DNA of 31,006 nt, taken from contig JAFCCX010000001.1 of the NCBI GenBank assembly GCA_017609995.1, positions 1-31,006 of the forward strand. The letters run 5' to 3'. Shown piece by piece: positions 14,597 to 22,218 of this stretch (the stretch's first letter is position 1; the number at the start of each line of letters is the position of its first letter). The stretch comes from Candidatus Pacearchaeota archaeon. GTDB lineage: Archaea; Nanobdellota; Nanobdellia; UBA10117; JABICX01. The translations under genes and the position numbers were made by a program. The notes below the pieces were generated by a model, which saw only the letters and a list, made by a program, of their open reading frames with translations, searched no databases and was not told the origin of the DNA.

Positions 14597-14986
14597 CTAA
14601 ATTCCATCAAGTAATCTATCGATTGTTAGTGGTTCTCCGCGCAATGTTATTATTCCACCTTTTTTATGTTTAAAACTTGAAAATAAAGCAGCATACCATG
14701 GCTCTGTTCTTCGTGAGATAATACCGTCTTCATACCATAATGTGCTTTCTATTTTTCGAGTAGGCAATTTAATTCGTTCTCTAAATATAACAACAGCATC
14801 ACCTTTAGTTGTAGGAAGAGCAGTTTCATCTAATGTACCATCATTATGAGTTATGATATCTCTCATATTAATTTCAATAACATTTCCAAAAAAAAAGCTA
14901 GAAGTTTCTCTTGCGGAAGGGTAGTCTTGTTTTAAGTCTTCTAAAATACCATCACTTTCTTCTGGACTAAAACTTACATAAGCCAT
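14597..14986 (-). CDS. Unrecognised 129-aa protein
   Basis: I do not recognise this protein. It begins MAYVSFSPEESDGILEDL, has no signal peptide or membrane helix, and contains a run of beta-like segments (GNVIEINMRDIITHNDG, GDAVVIFRERIKLP, GGIITLRGEPLTIDRLL). The stop is two nt after the uS7 stop, tail to tail. It is divergent from the ferredoxin-thioredoxin gene with a 51-bp shared promoter region that contains an inverted repeat. Confidence 0.7.
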   Translation of the reverse strand: MAYVSFSPEESDGILEDLKQDYPSARETSSFFFGNVIEINMRDIITHNDGTLDETALPTTKGDAVVIFRERIKLPTRKIESTLWYEDGIISRRTEPWYAALFSSFKHKKGGIITLRGEPLTIDRLLDGI

Positions 14987-14995
14987 ATAAAATCA

Positions 14996-15027
14996 AGTAT
15001 GGTAAAACTTATATTTATTTCCATACT
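14996..15027. promoter_or_regulatory. Inverted repeat around the TATA box of the ferredoxin-thioredoxin gene
   Basis: AGTATGG (14996-15002) and CCATACT (15021-15027) form a perfect 7-bp inverted repeat with an 18-nt spacer. The spacer holds TTATATTTA (15009-15017), 21-29 nt before the ATG at 15038. A dimeric regulator bound to both arms would block the promoter, so this is a candidate operator. Confidence 0.45.
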
Positions 15028-15037
15028 AGTAATTAAA

Positions 15038-15691
15038 ATGCCAATAGCGTTTAATTTTAAAGTATGTGATAACGCACCTGAATGTAATGGAATTGCAAAT
15101 TGTCCATTGAAACTGATCAAATGGGATAATAAACAACAGACATTAGTTGTTAACAACGATAAATGCACTGCTTGTGGCTTATGTGCTAAATCCTGTCCTG
15201 TACCTGGAGCTATTTTAGTAGCAAAAAATGATGAAGAATTTGCAAAAATAAAGGCAGATGTTGAGGCTGACCCAAGAACTCGAGCAGAATTGCTTGAAGA
15301 TAGATATGGTACAGCACCAACAGATCAAGCTCTTGTTCTGACAATGAAGAATTTTGATGAGGAAGTACTCCAATCAGATAGACTTACGTTTGTTGATTTT
15401 TGGGATGACCCACATGTTGCTTGTAGAATCAAATCTATTCCATTTAAACAGATGCGTCAGGCTGCTACAAAAGTAATCTCTAAGATGAAGAAACCAGTCA
15501 AACTTCAATTTAAGAAGATTGATATTGAGGCAAATCCTGAGATTGCAACAAGATATTCTATAAAAGAAATTCCTTCCTTAGTTGTTTTCTGGAAAGGAAA
15601 AGCAATTAGCAGAATCTCAGGTAGAGTATTACTTGATGATGTCAAAAAGATGAATAATGAAATAGAAGCAGCAATTAAGAAAGCCAATTAG
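15038..15691 (+). CDS. Ferredoxin fused to a thioredoxin-fold domain lacking the CxxC
   Basis: The 217-residue protein has two parts. The N-terminal ~65 residues form a ferredoxin-like domain: one clear [4Fe-4S] motif, CTACGLCAKSCPVPGAI, preceded by a second Cys set (VCDNAPECNGIANCP) that is not canonical. The C-terminal ~105 residues look like a thioredoxin fold, with FVDFWDDPHVACRIKS where WCGPC would lie, then IDIEANPEIATRYSIKEIPS and LVVFWKGKAISRISG. The cis-Pro region (IPSLVVF) is kept, but the CxxC is replaced by a single Cys. The ATG at 15038 is chosen for its TATA box. Electron transfer is plausible, but thiol-disulfide exchange by a CxxC pair is not. The 3' end overlaps eS6 by 4 nt. 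Confidence 0.82.
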   Translation: MPIAFNFKVCDNAPECNGIANCPLKLIKWDNKQQTLVVNNDKCTACGLCAKSCPVPGAILVAKNDEEFAKIKADVEADPRTRAELLEDRYGTAPTDQALVLTMKNFDEEVLQSDRLTFVDFWDDPHVACRIKSIPFKQMRQAATKVISKMKKPVKLQFKKIDIEANPEIATRYSIKEIPSLVVFWKGKAISRISGRVLLDDVKKMNNEIEAAIKKAN

Positions 15692-16185
15692 GCTTCGTCT
15701 TTCTTTTCTTCTTCAGTTGATTCTTCTTCTTTAGCAGGCTCTTCAGTTTTCTCTTCTTGTTTTGGTTCTTCAGCAGGTTTTTCTTCGCCTTCAGCTGGCT
15801 TAGCTTCTCCACCAAGAACTTTAGCTAAATCTTCCTTGCCTGTTTTTATAACCTTGCAATTAACTTGTGCTGTATCATTAGAAATAGTATTACCTCGAAT
15901 AGATTTTCTCTTTCTCTGTCCAGAGCTCTTAGCATGGAAACCTACACCCTTAGTTAATAGAACCTTTTTTCTTGTTTGTCCAGAAACGTCTTTTCTCATT
16001 GGAACACCTGTTTTATCGCTTCCACCAGTGATTTCTAGTTCATATCCATTTAAGCTGATTATTTCGCCTCGGAACATCTCACCAATCTTTTTTCCAACAA
16101 GTTTTTCAGCATCAGGACCACTAATTGTAGTCTTATATGTCTTTTTTGACTTCTTGTCTCCAATTGCTAATTTGAATTCAACCAT
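15688..16185 (-). CDS. rps6e: Ribosomal protein eS6 with acidic C-terminal tail
   Basis: Small-subunit protein shared by archaea and eukaryotes. The body is typical: MVEFKLAIGDKKSKKTYK, ELEITGGSDKTGVPMRKDV and GVGFHAKSSGQRKRKSIRGN. After about residue 120 it continues with a low-complexity tail rich in Pro, Ala and Glu (repeated PAEE, KPAE), about 40 residues long, probably disordered. A similar tail is found on Alba at 22219. The gene converges on the ferredoxin-thioredoxin gene, with an AAGCC/GGCTT inverted repeat at the junction that may terminate both. Confidence 0.95.
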   Translation of the reverse strand: MVEFKLAIGDKKSKKTYKTTISGPDAEKLVGKKIGEMFRGEIISLNGYELEITGGSDKTGVPMRKDVSGQTRKKVLLTKGVGFHAKSSGQRKRKSIRGNTISNDTAQVNCKVIKTGKEDLAKVLGGEAKPAEGEEKPAEEPKQEEKTEEPAKEEESTEEEKKDEA

Positions 16186-16239
16186 TCTGTATACTGAATT
16201 GTGGAACTCTTTTTAAGCTTTTTGGATGTATATATTATT

Positions 16240-16914
16240 ATGAGCACATTTATTTCATCCCACGAAGATAATGAGAAAGGAGATGTATTTTTTGATAGGC
16301 CTCTTGGGTTCCAAATTAAAGAGTTGGTTGTAAAATTAGGTGAATACCAAATTGGTCGTGATGAGATTGATAAAACAAAAGAAGTAGTAGAGAATATTGA
16401 ATATAATACGTCTCTTGATACATTTCGAGTCATAGGATACCCCGACGGCAGCTTATTTCGATTAATCGTTGCTGATGATTTTTCACTTAAAGTAGATAGA
16501 TTTATCCTTGAAAAATTTCAAATGCGTTTTAAAGCTGATGCAGCTTCTGAATTATTTTATACTTATGAAAAAAACAGAAGAGAAAATCCAGAACTAAATT
16601 TACTTTCAATTCATTCTTTTCCAAAAAGAAATCAAATTTGTTTTGTTCCTGCTATTCTTACTTATTCAAATGAAAGAGATTTATGGGTAGAATTCCGTAG
16701 AGTAAAACATAGTAATTTCAGTTACGTTTCTGCTAGAACTATACTTAGAGATCCAAAGCTTCTCGAAGAAGCAAAAAAATTACCAAAACCGGCACCAATG
16801 TTTAGTGGAGCTGAAATGAACCACTTTACTAATTTTACATTAATTTGTTCTAAAATAATAGATGGAACACTTGATCAATTTTTAGATGAACAAGATATAA
16901 AAATCTATGATTGA
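16240..16914 (+). CDS. Unrecognised 224-aa protein
   Basis: I do not recognise this protein. It starts MSTFISSHEDNEKGDVFF; the frame is open 13 codons further upstream, but the ATG at 16240 is 20-30 nt from a TTTTTAAGC element and is preferred. It is soluble and mixed alpha/beta, with segments such as FRVIGYPDGSLFRLIVADDF and LWVEFRRVKHSNFSYVSART, and no clear catalytic motif. The last 10 nt overlap the end of the convergent ABCE1 gene. Confidence 0.7.
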   Translation: MSTFISSHEDNEKGDVFFDRPLGFQIKELVVKLGEYQIGRDEIDKTKEVVENIEYNTSLDTFRVIGYPDGSLFRLIVADDFSLKVDRFILEKFQMRFKADAASELFYTYEKNRRENPELNLLSIHSFPKRNQICFVPAILTYSNERDLWVEFRRVKHSNFSYVSARTILRDPKLLEEAKKLPKPAPMFSGAEMNHFTNFTLICSKIIDGTLDQFLDEQDIKIYD

Positions 16915-18671
16915 TAGAACTCACCAGATTTTCTTTGTTTAGCGTCTTTTTGGCTGCCTGGTTTGTTAACTCTTGGTCTATTGGTTTCAGGGTCTTTTCT
17001 CAAAGTGATGTCAAGTTCTTTTAGAAATGAATTCATACCTTCTTTTACAGGCAAGATTTCTTTTGCATGTCCAGCTTTTGAAGGTTCACCATCAAATACC
17101 ATAACTCTGTCTGAGATGAAACTAACAAAAAGGAGATCATGGTCAATTACTAAGGCCGCAGCATCTTTGTGTTTAATGACTTTTTGAATAGCTTTTGCAA
17201 CTTGTAAACGTTGCTCAACATCAAGATAAGTTGAAGGTTCATCTAAAAGATAAACATCAGCATCTCTTAATAGACAAATTGCAACAGCAACTCTTTGAAG
17301 TTCACCACCTGAAAGGTCACGAACAATATGCTCCATTAGATGTTCAAGTTTAAGAGGGCGTAGTATATTTAGCACATTTTCCTGGGTTAAAGCCATCTTA
17401 TTTGCTTCTAAAAGAGCTAATTTAACAGTTAAAATAGAATCTCCCTTGATGTACTGAGGCTTGTAAGATATTTTGAGTTTTGAATCAAGTTTGCCTTTAT
17501 CTGGAGTAAGTTCACCTACTAACATTCGCATGAAAGTTGTTTTACCTGTCGCATTTGCTCCAACAATACCAACAACTTCTTTGTAATGAAGTTCAGAAGA
17601 ATCAATGTTTAATTTAAAACCACTTTTCATTTCTTTATACATTTCTGGCCAAGAAACTAGTGGTAAAGCCTCACTTTCTTTTGTAATCATGTGATGTTCA
17701 AACTTTAGTGGTTCTGGTCTGAACCGAATATTTTCCCCGCGAATGTAGCCATCTAAATAAGTATTGATACCGTTTTTAGCTGAAAGAGGGTGAGAAACAA
17801 CACCATATGCTGCTGTCTGACCAAAAAGAATGTGAACTAAATCAGCTAAGAAATCTAAGATAATTAAATCATGCTCAACAACAAGCACTTGCTTTCCAGA
17901 CTCAGATAATTCTCTAATGACTTTTGCTATGCGAACCCTCTCCTTTACATCTAAATAAGATGCAGGTTCATCAAAGAAGTAAAGGTCAGCTTCTTTTAGA
18001 ACAGCTGCTGAAATAGCTGTTTTTTGTAATTCACCACCAGATAGCTCATGAACGTGTCTGCTAAGAATATGAAGAATATTAAGTTTCTTTGCCATTGTTT
18101 TTATCTGTTCCTCATTAGCATGCTTTCTAAGTAGTTCAATTACAGTTCCATCAAATTTCTTTGGAATCATATCAACATATTGTGGTTTATAAGAAACTGT
18201 GGCCTTTTGTTTGAAAAGATTTGAAAAATATTTGTGAAGTTCAGTTCCCTTGAAATGTTCAATAACTGCTCGTTCATCAAGTGGATTGTCATACTCACCT
18301 AAATTTGGTTTGTGAATTCCAGATAAAACTTCTAAAGCAGTTGATTTACCAATTCCATTTGCACCCACAATTCCAACTACTTGGTTTTCAATTGGTATTG
18401 GAAGTCTAAAAAGTTCAAATGCATTTTCTGCATATCTAAAAACAGGAGCCTCTTTCAAAGCTTCAGGAAGGTTGACAATTTGAATTGCTCCAAAAGGACA
18501 TTTCTTTGGACAGATACCACAACCAGTACAAAGAACTTCATCAATATGCGCTACATCTTTTATTACAATACATTCTTTACCCATCCGATTAACTGGACAG
18601 TATTTAGAACACTCTTGAGAACATCGTTTAGGAAAACACTTACTTCTATTTAGAATTGCGATTCGACTCAT
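16905..18671 (-). CDS. abce1: Ribosome recycling ATPase ABCE1 (RNase L inhibitor homologue, Rli1)
   Basis: Twin-ATPase of the ABCE family that splits ribosomes into subunits after termination. The 588 residues start with two Fe-S motifs (CFPKRCSQECSKYCP and CTGCGICPKKCPF). Two nucleotide-binding domains follow: Walker A GANGIGKST and GANATGKTT, signatures LSGGELQKTAI and LSGGELQRVAV, and Walker B LYFFDEPASYLD and VYLLDEPSTYLD. The start MSRIAILNRSKC at 18671 is chosen because the conserved family begins there; its ATG overlaps the Nudix stop by 4 nt. The two genes therefore form an operon. Confidence 0.97.
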   Translation of the reverse strand: MSRIAILNRSKCFPKRCSQECSKYCPVNRMGKECIVIKDVAHIDEVLCTGCGICPKKCPFGAIQIVNLPEALKEAPVFRYAENAFELFRLPIPIENQVVGIVGANGIGKSTALEVLSGIHKPNLGEYDNPLDERAVIEHFKGTELHKYFSNLFKQKATVSYKPQYVDMIPKKFDGTVIELLRKHANEEQIKTMAKKLNILHILSRHVHELSGGELQKTAISAAVLKEADLYFFDEPASYLDVKERVRIAKVIRELSESGKQVLVVEHDLIILDFLADLVHILFGQTAAYGVVSHPLSAKNGINTYLDGYIRGENIRFRPEPLKFEHHMITKESEALPLVSWPEMYKEMKSGFKLNIDSSELHYKEVVGIVGANATGKTTFMRMLVGELTPDKGKLDSKLKISYKPQYIKGDSILTVKLALLEANKMALTQENVLNILRPLKLEHLMEHIVRDLSGGELQRVAVAICLLRDADVYLLDEPSTYLDVEQRLQVAKAIQKVIKHKDAAALVIDHDLLFVSFISDRVMVFDGEPSKAGHAKEILPVKEGMNSFLKELDITLRKDPETNRPRVNKPGSQKDAKQRKSGEFYQS

Positions 18672-19060
18672 TTTCGTTTCTTCCAAACTTCCCTAAGAGC
18701 AGGCCTAAGGTTTTTGGTTTTAAGAATATTTTGTTTAGAAACCCATTTAACATCTTTTACTTCATGTTCAAGGATAATATCTCCACCACTTATCTTACCA
18801 AAATAATAAATTAAAATAGTGTGTCTTTCAATTTTAGGGTCAAAAATTTCAGTAAAACCTACAAAATCTTTTAGTTTGATATCTAATCCAATCTCCTCTT
18901 TTACTTCCCGAATACCACATTCTTCAAGAGTTTCACCAAATTCTTGTTGTCCGCCTGGAGCATCCCATGTATTTGCATCTGGTGGATACGCTCTTTGGAT
19001 TAAGAGAAATTTCCCATTTTTTTCAAGAATAACTTTAACTGCAACATGAACATATTTCAT
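18668..19060 (-). CDS. Nudix hydrolase
   Basis: A 130-residue Nudix-fold hydrolase that cleaves nucleoside diphosphate-linked substrates with a divalent metal. The full Nudix box is present: GGQQEFGETLEEC followed by GIREVKEEIGL, matching GX5EX7REUXEEXGU. The start MKYVHVAVKVILEKNG at 19060 is preferred over an upstream in-frame ATG. It has a minus-strand TATA element (CTATATAATA read on the plus strand, 19081-19090) about 20 nt upstream. The substrate cannot be told from sequence; the layout GKFLLIQRAYPP...WDAPGG resembles the ADP-sugar/NTP-type group. It is coupled to the ribosome recycling gene abce1. Confidence 0.93.
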   Translation of the reverse strand: MKYVHVAVKVILEKNGKFLLIQRAYPPDANTWDAPGGQQEFGETLEECGIREVKEEIGLDIKLKDFVGFTEIFDPKIERHTILIYYFGKISGGDIILEHEVKDVKWVSKQNILKTKNLRPALREVWKKRK

Positions 19061-19080
19061 ACTACAAAAAGTTTGCAAAT

Positions 19081-19090
19081 CTATATAATA
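19081..19090 (-). promoter_or_regulatory. TATA box for the Nudix-abce1 operon
   Basis: Read on the minus strand, TATTATATAG precedes the ATG at 19060 by 20 nt, the same leaderless spacing as other first genes here. Confidence 0.6.
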
Positions 19091-19098
19091 CTTTTCTT

Positions 19099-19386
19099 CT
19101 AGAGACGTTTTCCAGTAATTGGAGTTCTAGAGTCTGTTAGCATTAGGATATATGCATTAGCTCTACTGTTGAATCTCCAGAAACCAAGCATAAAATCATT
19201 CAAGTCTTTTTGTCTTCTTCCCATTGCAAAGATGTAAATCCATTGAACAATCCATGCAAAAAATACAAAGAAACCCCAAATACTAATTGCTATGCTTAGA
19301 ATCCATCCATATAAGAAACGAATGAATAGCTCTAATCTAGAACCATTTCTTGCCCATTTTACGTCTACTTTAGCAGGGTATGCCAT
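19099..19386 (-). CDS. DUF4389-like small membrane protein
   Basis: The 95 residues include one long or two closely spaced hydrophobic helices (FLYGWILSIAISIWGFFVFF and AWIVQWIYIFAMGRR). A conserved ending follows: KDLNDFMLGFWRFNSRANAY then ILMLTDSRTPITG. The pattern of R..P..l..F..g..R...R..aY...LtD.. matches DUF4389, a membrane family of unknown function. It has its own promoter region, shared divergently with the GTPase gene at 19460, and is followed by the Nudix-abce1 operon 38 nt downstream. Confidence 0.75.
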   Translation of the reverse strand: MAYPAKVDVKWARNGSRLELFIRFLYGWILSIAISIWGFFVFFAWIVQWIYIFAMGRRQKDLNDFMLGFWRFNSRANAYILMLTDSRTPITGKRL

Positions 19387-19430
19387 GGATTAATATATAC
19401 ACTCAAATATATAAAAGTTGCTTAGTAACA

Positions 19431-19439
19431 CTTAAAAAC
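19431..19439 (+). promoter_or_regulatory. TATA box for the YchF-type GTPase
   Basis: CTTAAAAAC is placed 21-29 nt before the ATG at 19460. Confidence 0.5.
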
Positions 19440-19459
19440 CCACTTTTTGACTTATAATT

Positions 19460-20641
19460 ATGTTAATTGGTATAGTTGGTAAAGCCAATGTTGGGAAAAG
19501 TACTTTCTTCAAGGCAGCAACTCTGTCTGAAGTAGATATAGCTAACTACCCTTTCGCTACTATCAAACCAAATGAAGGAGTAGGTTTTGTTAGACATGAA
19601 TGTGTTGAAAAGTTCTTCAAAACCAAATGTAATCCTCAGAAAGGTTTCTGTATAGATGGAGAAAGATTCATACCTGTAAAACTTGTTGATGTTGCTGGTT
19701 TAGTTCCAGGAGCACATGAAGGAAAAGGTATGGGCAACAAGTTTCTTAATGATCTTTCAGCAGCAGATGTTTTGATTCATGTTGTTGATATTGCAGGGAC
19801 AACTAATGAAAATGGTGAGCCAATTAAAACAGGTTCTTATGATCCAGCTAATGATATCAAATTCCTAGAAGAAGAATTAGATTTGTGGTTCTATGGAATG
19901 TTAAAAAAGAACTGGAATAAGTTTGCTAGAACAAGTTCAATGGAACACCAAGATATTGATAAAGCACTTTATGCTCAATTTAGTGGATTAAAAGTAAATC
20001 TTTCAATGATTAAAAAAGCTAGAATCAATAAAGAACTTGATAAATGGACAGATGATGATATTCTAAAGTTTTCTAAGCGTCTGCGTGCGGTTTCAAAACC
20101 AACGATCATAGCTGCTAACAAAATTGATTTAGCTAGCGGAGAAGCAAATTTTAAACGAATAAAAAAGCAGTTTCCAAAACATATAATTATACCTGTTTCA
20201 GCTGAAGCTGAGCTAGCTCTTAGAGAAGCTGCTAAGAAAGAATTAATTTCATACGTTCCCGGTAACGGAAAATTTAGCGTGTTACAGAAAGCCAAGTTAA
20301 ATGAAAAACAGAAACAAGCTCTCAAGTTTGTTGAGAAGTTTTTAGGTAAGTGGAAAAACACAGGTGTTCAGAAATGTATGAATACAGCTGTTTATGATCT
20401 ATTGAAATTTATCACAATTTTTCCAGGTGGAGTTCATAAACTTGGGGATTCAAAAGGAAACATTCTTCCAGATGCATTCTTGCTTCCACCAAATAGCACA
20501 GCATTAGATTTTGCTAATCATATTCACACAGATTTAGGTGATAATTTTATCAAAGCAATTGATGTAAAAACAAGGAAAGCTGTTGGAAAAGACCATAAAC
20601 TCAAAGACGGCGATGTACTTGAGATAATCAGTCGGAAATAA
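19460..20641 (+). CDS. ychF: YchF/Obg-family GTPase with TGS domain
   Basis: Translation-associated P-loop NTPase of the Obg superfamily (archaeal YchF-like), 393 residues. G1 is GIVGKANVGKST, G3 is VDVAGLVPGAHEGKGMGNKFL, and G4 is NKID (IIAANKIDLAS). The C-terminal TGS domain is present (KLGDSKGNILPDAFLLPPNS, ending KDHKLKDGDVLEIISRK). The G4 motif retains NKxD, so GTP is the expected nucleotide, in contrast to bacterial YchF, which prefers ATP. The gene has its own promoter and ends with no spacer before the convergent unrecognised gene at 20642. Confidence 0.95.
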   Translation: MLIGIVGKANVGKSTFFKAATLSEVDIANYPFATIKPNEGVGFVRHECVEKFFKTKCNPQKGFCIDGERFIPVKLVDVAGLVPGAHEGKGMGNKFLNDLSAADVLIHVVDIAGTTNENGEPIKTGSYDPANDIKFLEEELDLWFYGMLKKNWNKFARTSSMEHQDIDKALYAQFSGLKVNLSMIKKARINKELDKWTDDDILKFSKRLRAVSKPTIIAANKIDLASGEANFKRIKKQFPKHIIIPVSAEAELALREAAKKELISYVPGNGKFSVLQKAKLNEKQKQALKFVEKFLGKWKNTGVQKCMNTAVYDLLKFITIFPGGVHKLGDSKGNILPDAFLLPPNSTALDFANHIHTDLGDNFIKAIDVKTRKAVGKDHKLKDGDVLEIISRK

Positions 20642-21028
20642 TTATTCCATCCAGATTGGAGCATTATGGTAAAGAAAATATAGCACGGTGTCTGTATCAA
20701 AATTATGCTTTTCCTCATCAAAATTGTTATGTATGTTATCACATACTACTCGACCATCTGGTAATCTTGCGCCATAAATTCTAAAATCAGAAATATTACG
20801 ATTTCTTAATACTTCCAAAATACTATCAAGTTCTGATAAGTCCACATTGGGAAGGATAGATATGGCTTCTACTTGGCCCCCAAATTTTCCAATAGTTATT
20901 TCATGACCCTTTTCTAGAACATCTATAACTTGCCACTCATCCCAATAAAGATTTTCAGTATGTTTTTTAACTTTAGATACATCAATTTCTAATTCAGATA
21001 TTTTCTCTTTTACACCGTCATGTTCCAT
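20642..21028 (-). CDS. Unrecognised 128-aa acidic protein
   Basis: I do not recognise this protein. It is acidic, with an N-terminal helical stretch (KEKISELEIDVSKVKKHTEN) and a C-terminal mixed alpha/beta half (GGQVEAISILPNVDLSELDS, ARLPDGRVVCDNIHNNF). Its stop codon begins on the base after the GTPase stop. It is divergent from the gene at 21079, with TTTATAAG in the 50-bp gap. Confidence 0.7.
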   Translation of the reverse strand: MEHDGVKEKISELEIDVSKVKKHTENLYWDEWQVIDVLEKGHEITIGKFGGQVEAISILPNVDLSELDSILEVLRNRNISDFRIYGARLPDGRVVCDNIHNNFDEEKHNFDTDTVLYFLYHNAPIWME

Positions 21029-21078
21029 TATTACTGTTATTTGGTAACATTTATAAGATTTACCAATTAATACCTAAT

Positions 21079-21432
21079 ATGAGATGGACGTACATTGGTA
21101 GTGATGAAGAAGAACGAAAATCTTTAGAAAGAGCACTTGAAAAATCTCCACTACATTTAATGTTACCTGTAGAAACAGCTAGTTTAGGAGTAGAGGGTGC
21201 TCCAGAAGATTATAATATAACTGCAGTAAGGATTTCAATGGGTAGCGGTGCTTTAGTTGTTCCAGATAGAGATTCTTGGATTAGTATTATAGGAGCTGAT
21301 GCTCAGATACATCCTTATAAGGGATATATACAAATAATACCTAAAAAAGGTAATCTTGGTTTTATAGACGCTTTCTTTGATGCAGAAAAAGGAAAAAAGT
21401 TATTAGAACAAAAAGGGTTTAGTTCTAAATAA
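21079..21432 (+). CDS. Unrecognised 117-aa protein
   Basis: I do not recognise this protein. Soluble, mixed alpha/beta: a charged N-terminal helix (DEEERKSLERALEKS), several beta-like segments (NITAVRISMGSGALVVP, SWISIIGADAQIHPYKG) and a C-terminal helix (AEKGKKLLEQKG). Isoleucine is coded mainly by ATA (7 of 11), while the conserved genes nearby prefer ATT. This may mark a young, transferred or weakly expressed gene. A TATA-like TTTATAAG lies about 25 nt upstream. Confidence 0.68.
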   Translation: MRWTYIGSDEEERKSLERALEKSPLHLMLPVETASLGVEGAPEDYNITAVRISMGSGALVVPDRDSWISIIGADAQIHPYKGYIQIIPKKGNLGFIDAFFDAEKGKKLLEQKGFSSK

Positions 21433-21480
21433 ATAGCTTTTCACAAGCTTTTTAAGAGTTACTAATGAATAGTTAATATA

Positions 21481-21855
21481 ATGGAATTTGAAAGAGAGCG
21501 GTTTGAGGATACATTTTCTGGAATGCCTGTTGTAAATATACATAATAAAAAAGGAGAGAGCTTAAACCCTTCAGATAATGATTTAGTATGTAAAATACTT
21601 GAAAAAGTACCATTAAGGATAAGTGGATTTACTAGTTTTGAATCAGAAGGACTGGATATAGATGTTTCTACTGAAGGACAAAGACGCATAAGACATTTAT
21701 ACCTATACCCTAATCAACCAATTCATGCACAAATTGAGAAAATTCCTAGAAGAACCAATGTGGAAGTATCAGCAAGTCGGATTCGAGTATATACCGAATA
21801 TAAGAAAAAGAAATATAATGTTTTTGTAAATTTTAATCCTGCTGAGAAAGCATAA
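21481..21855 (+). CDS. Unrecognised 124-aa protein
   Basis: I do not recognise this protein. It begins MEFERERFEDTFSGMPVVNI and has a basic beta-rich C-terminal half (RRIRHLYLYPNQPIHAQIEK, NVEVSASRIRVYTEYKKKKY). There are no cysteine clusters and no membrane segment. It follows the gene at 21079 in the same direction after 48 nt, with its own TTTTTAAG element about 25 nt upstream, so it may be transcribed separately. Confidence 0.68.
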   Translation: MEFERERFEDTFSGMPVVNIHNKKGESLNPSDNDLVCKILEKVPLRISGFTSFESEGLDIDVSTEGQRRIRHLYLYPNQPIHAQIEKIPRRTNVEVSASRIRVYTEYKKKKYNVFVNFNPAEKA

Positions 21856-21898
21856 TAAGTTATCTATTTCTAATCTAGAACTTCCAAGACAATAAAGC

Positions 21899-21906
21899 TT
21901 ATAAAT
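21899..21906 (+). promoter_or_regulatory. TATA box for rps17e
   Basis: TTATAAAT lies 42-49 nt before the ATG, which predicts a short leader of roughly 20 nt. That leader contains AAAGGACG as a possible ribosome binding site. Confidence 0.55.
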
Positions 21907-21947
21907 CGGGTTTTTTACATCTTTAAAGTTCTAAAGGACGAAAAATA

Positions 21948-22133
21948 ATGGGACGAATACGGACAAAATCAGTGAAAAGAGTGGCTGAAAAGCTACTTGA
22001 AACAAGTAAAGACGCATTTAGCAAAGACTTTGCTGAAAACAAGAAAAACATTTCTGAGCTAGTTGATATTAAGACTAAAAAGCTTAGAAACATGATTGCA
22101 GGGTACGTTACAAAGAAAGTGAAAACGTCGTAA
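21948..22133 (+). CDS. rps17e: Ribosomal protein eS17
   Basis: Small-subunit protein, 61 residues, the normal archaeal length. The conserved MGRIRTKSVKRVAEKLLET, FAENKKNISELVDIKTKKLR and MIAGYVTKK are present. The last codons (coding VTKKVK) are repeated 70 nt downstream, see the repeat at 22106-22190. Alba follows after 85 nt without a clear TATA of its own, so the two may share a transcript. Confidence 0.95.
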   Translation: MGRIRTKSVKRVAEKLLETSKDAFSKDFAENKKNISELVDIKTKKLRNMIAGYVTKKVKTS

Positions 22134-22190
22134 AGACTTTTTTTGTATGCCCCACAAATCTATGATTTGTTAGGGCGTTACAAAGAAAGT
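22106..22190 (+). repeat. Duplicated 3' end of rps17e (15-bp direct repeat, 70-bp period)
   Basis: CGTTACAAAGAAAGT occurs at 22106-22120 inside the gene and at 22176-22190 after it, each followed by AAAGACT (after 11 extra nt in the first copy). Both copies can be read in the same sense as eS17 endings: VTKKVKTS-stop in the gene and VTKKVKTAQ-stop downstream. The copies flank a T7 run and a hairpin. Confidence 0.8.
22149..22176. terminator. Hairpin between rps17e and alba
   Basis: GCCC + ACAAATC pairs with GATTTGT + GGGC around a TAT loop, an 11-bp stem with a small internal bulge. Its T-rich run (22138-22144) lies on the upstream side, so it could be a terminator, a processing site or part of the inserted segment. 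Confidence 0.4.
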
Positions 22191-22218
22191 AAAGACTGCA
22201 CAATGAGGTTAACAAAAC

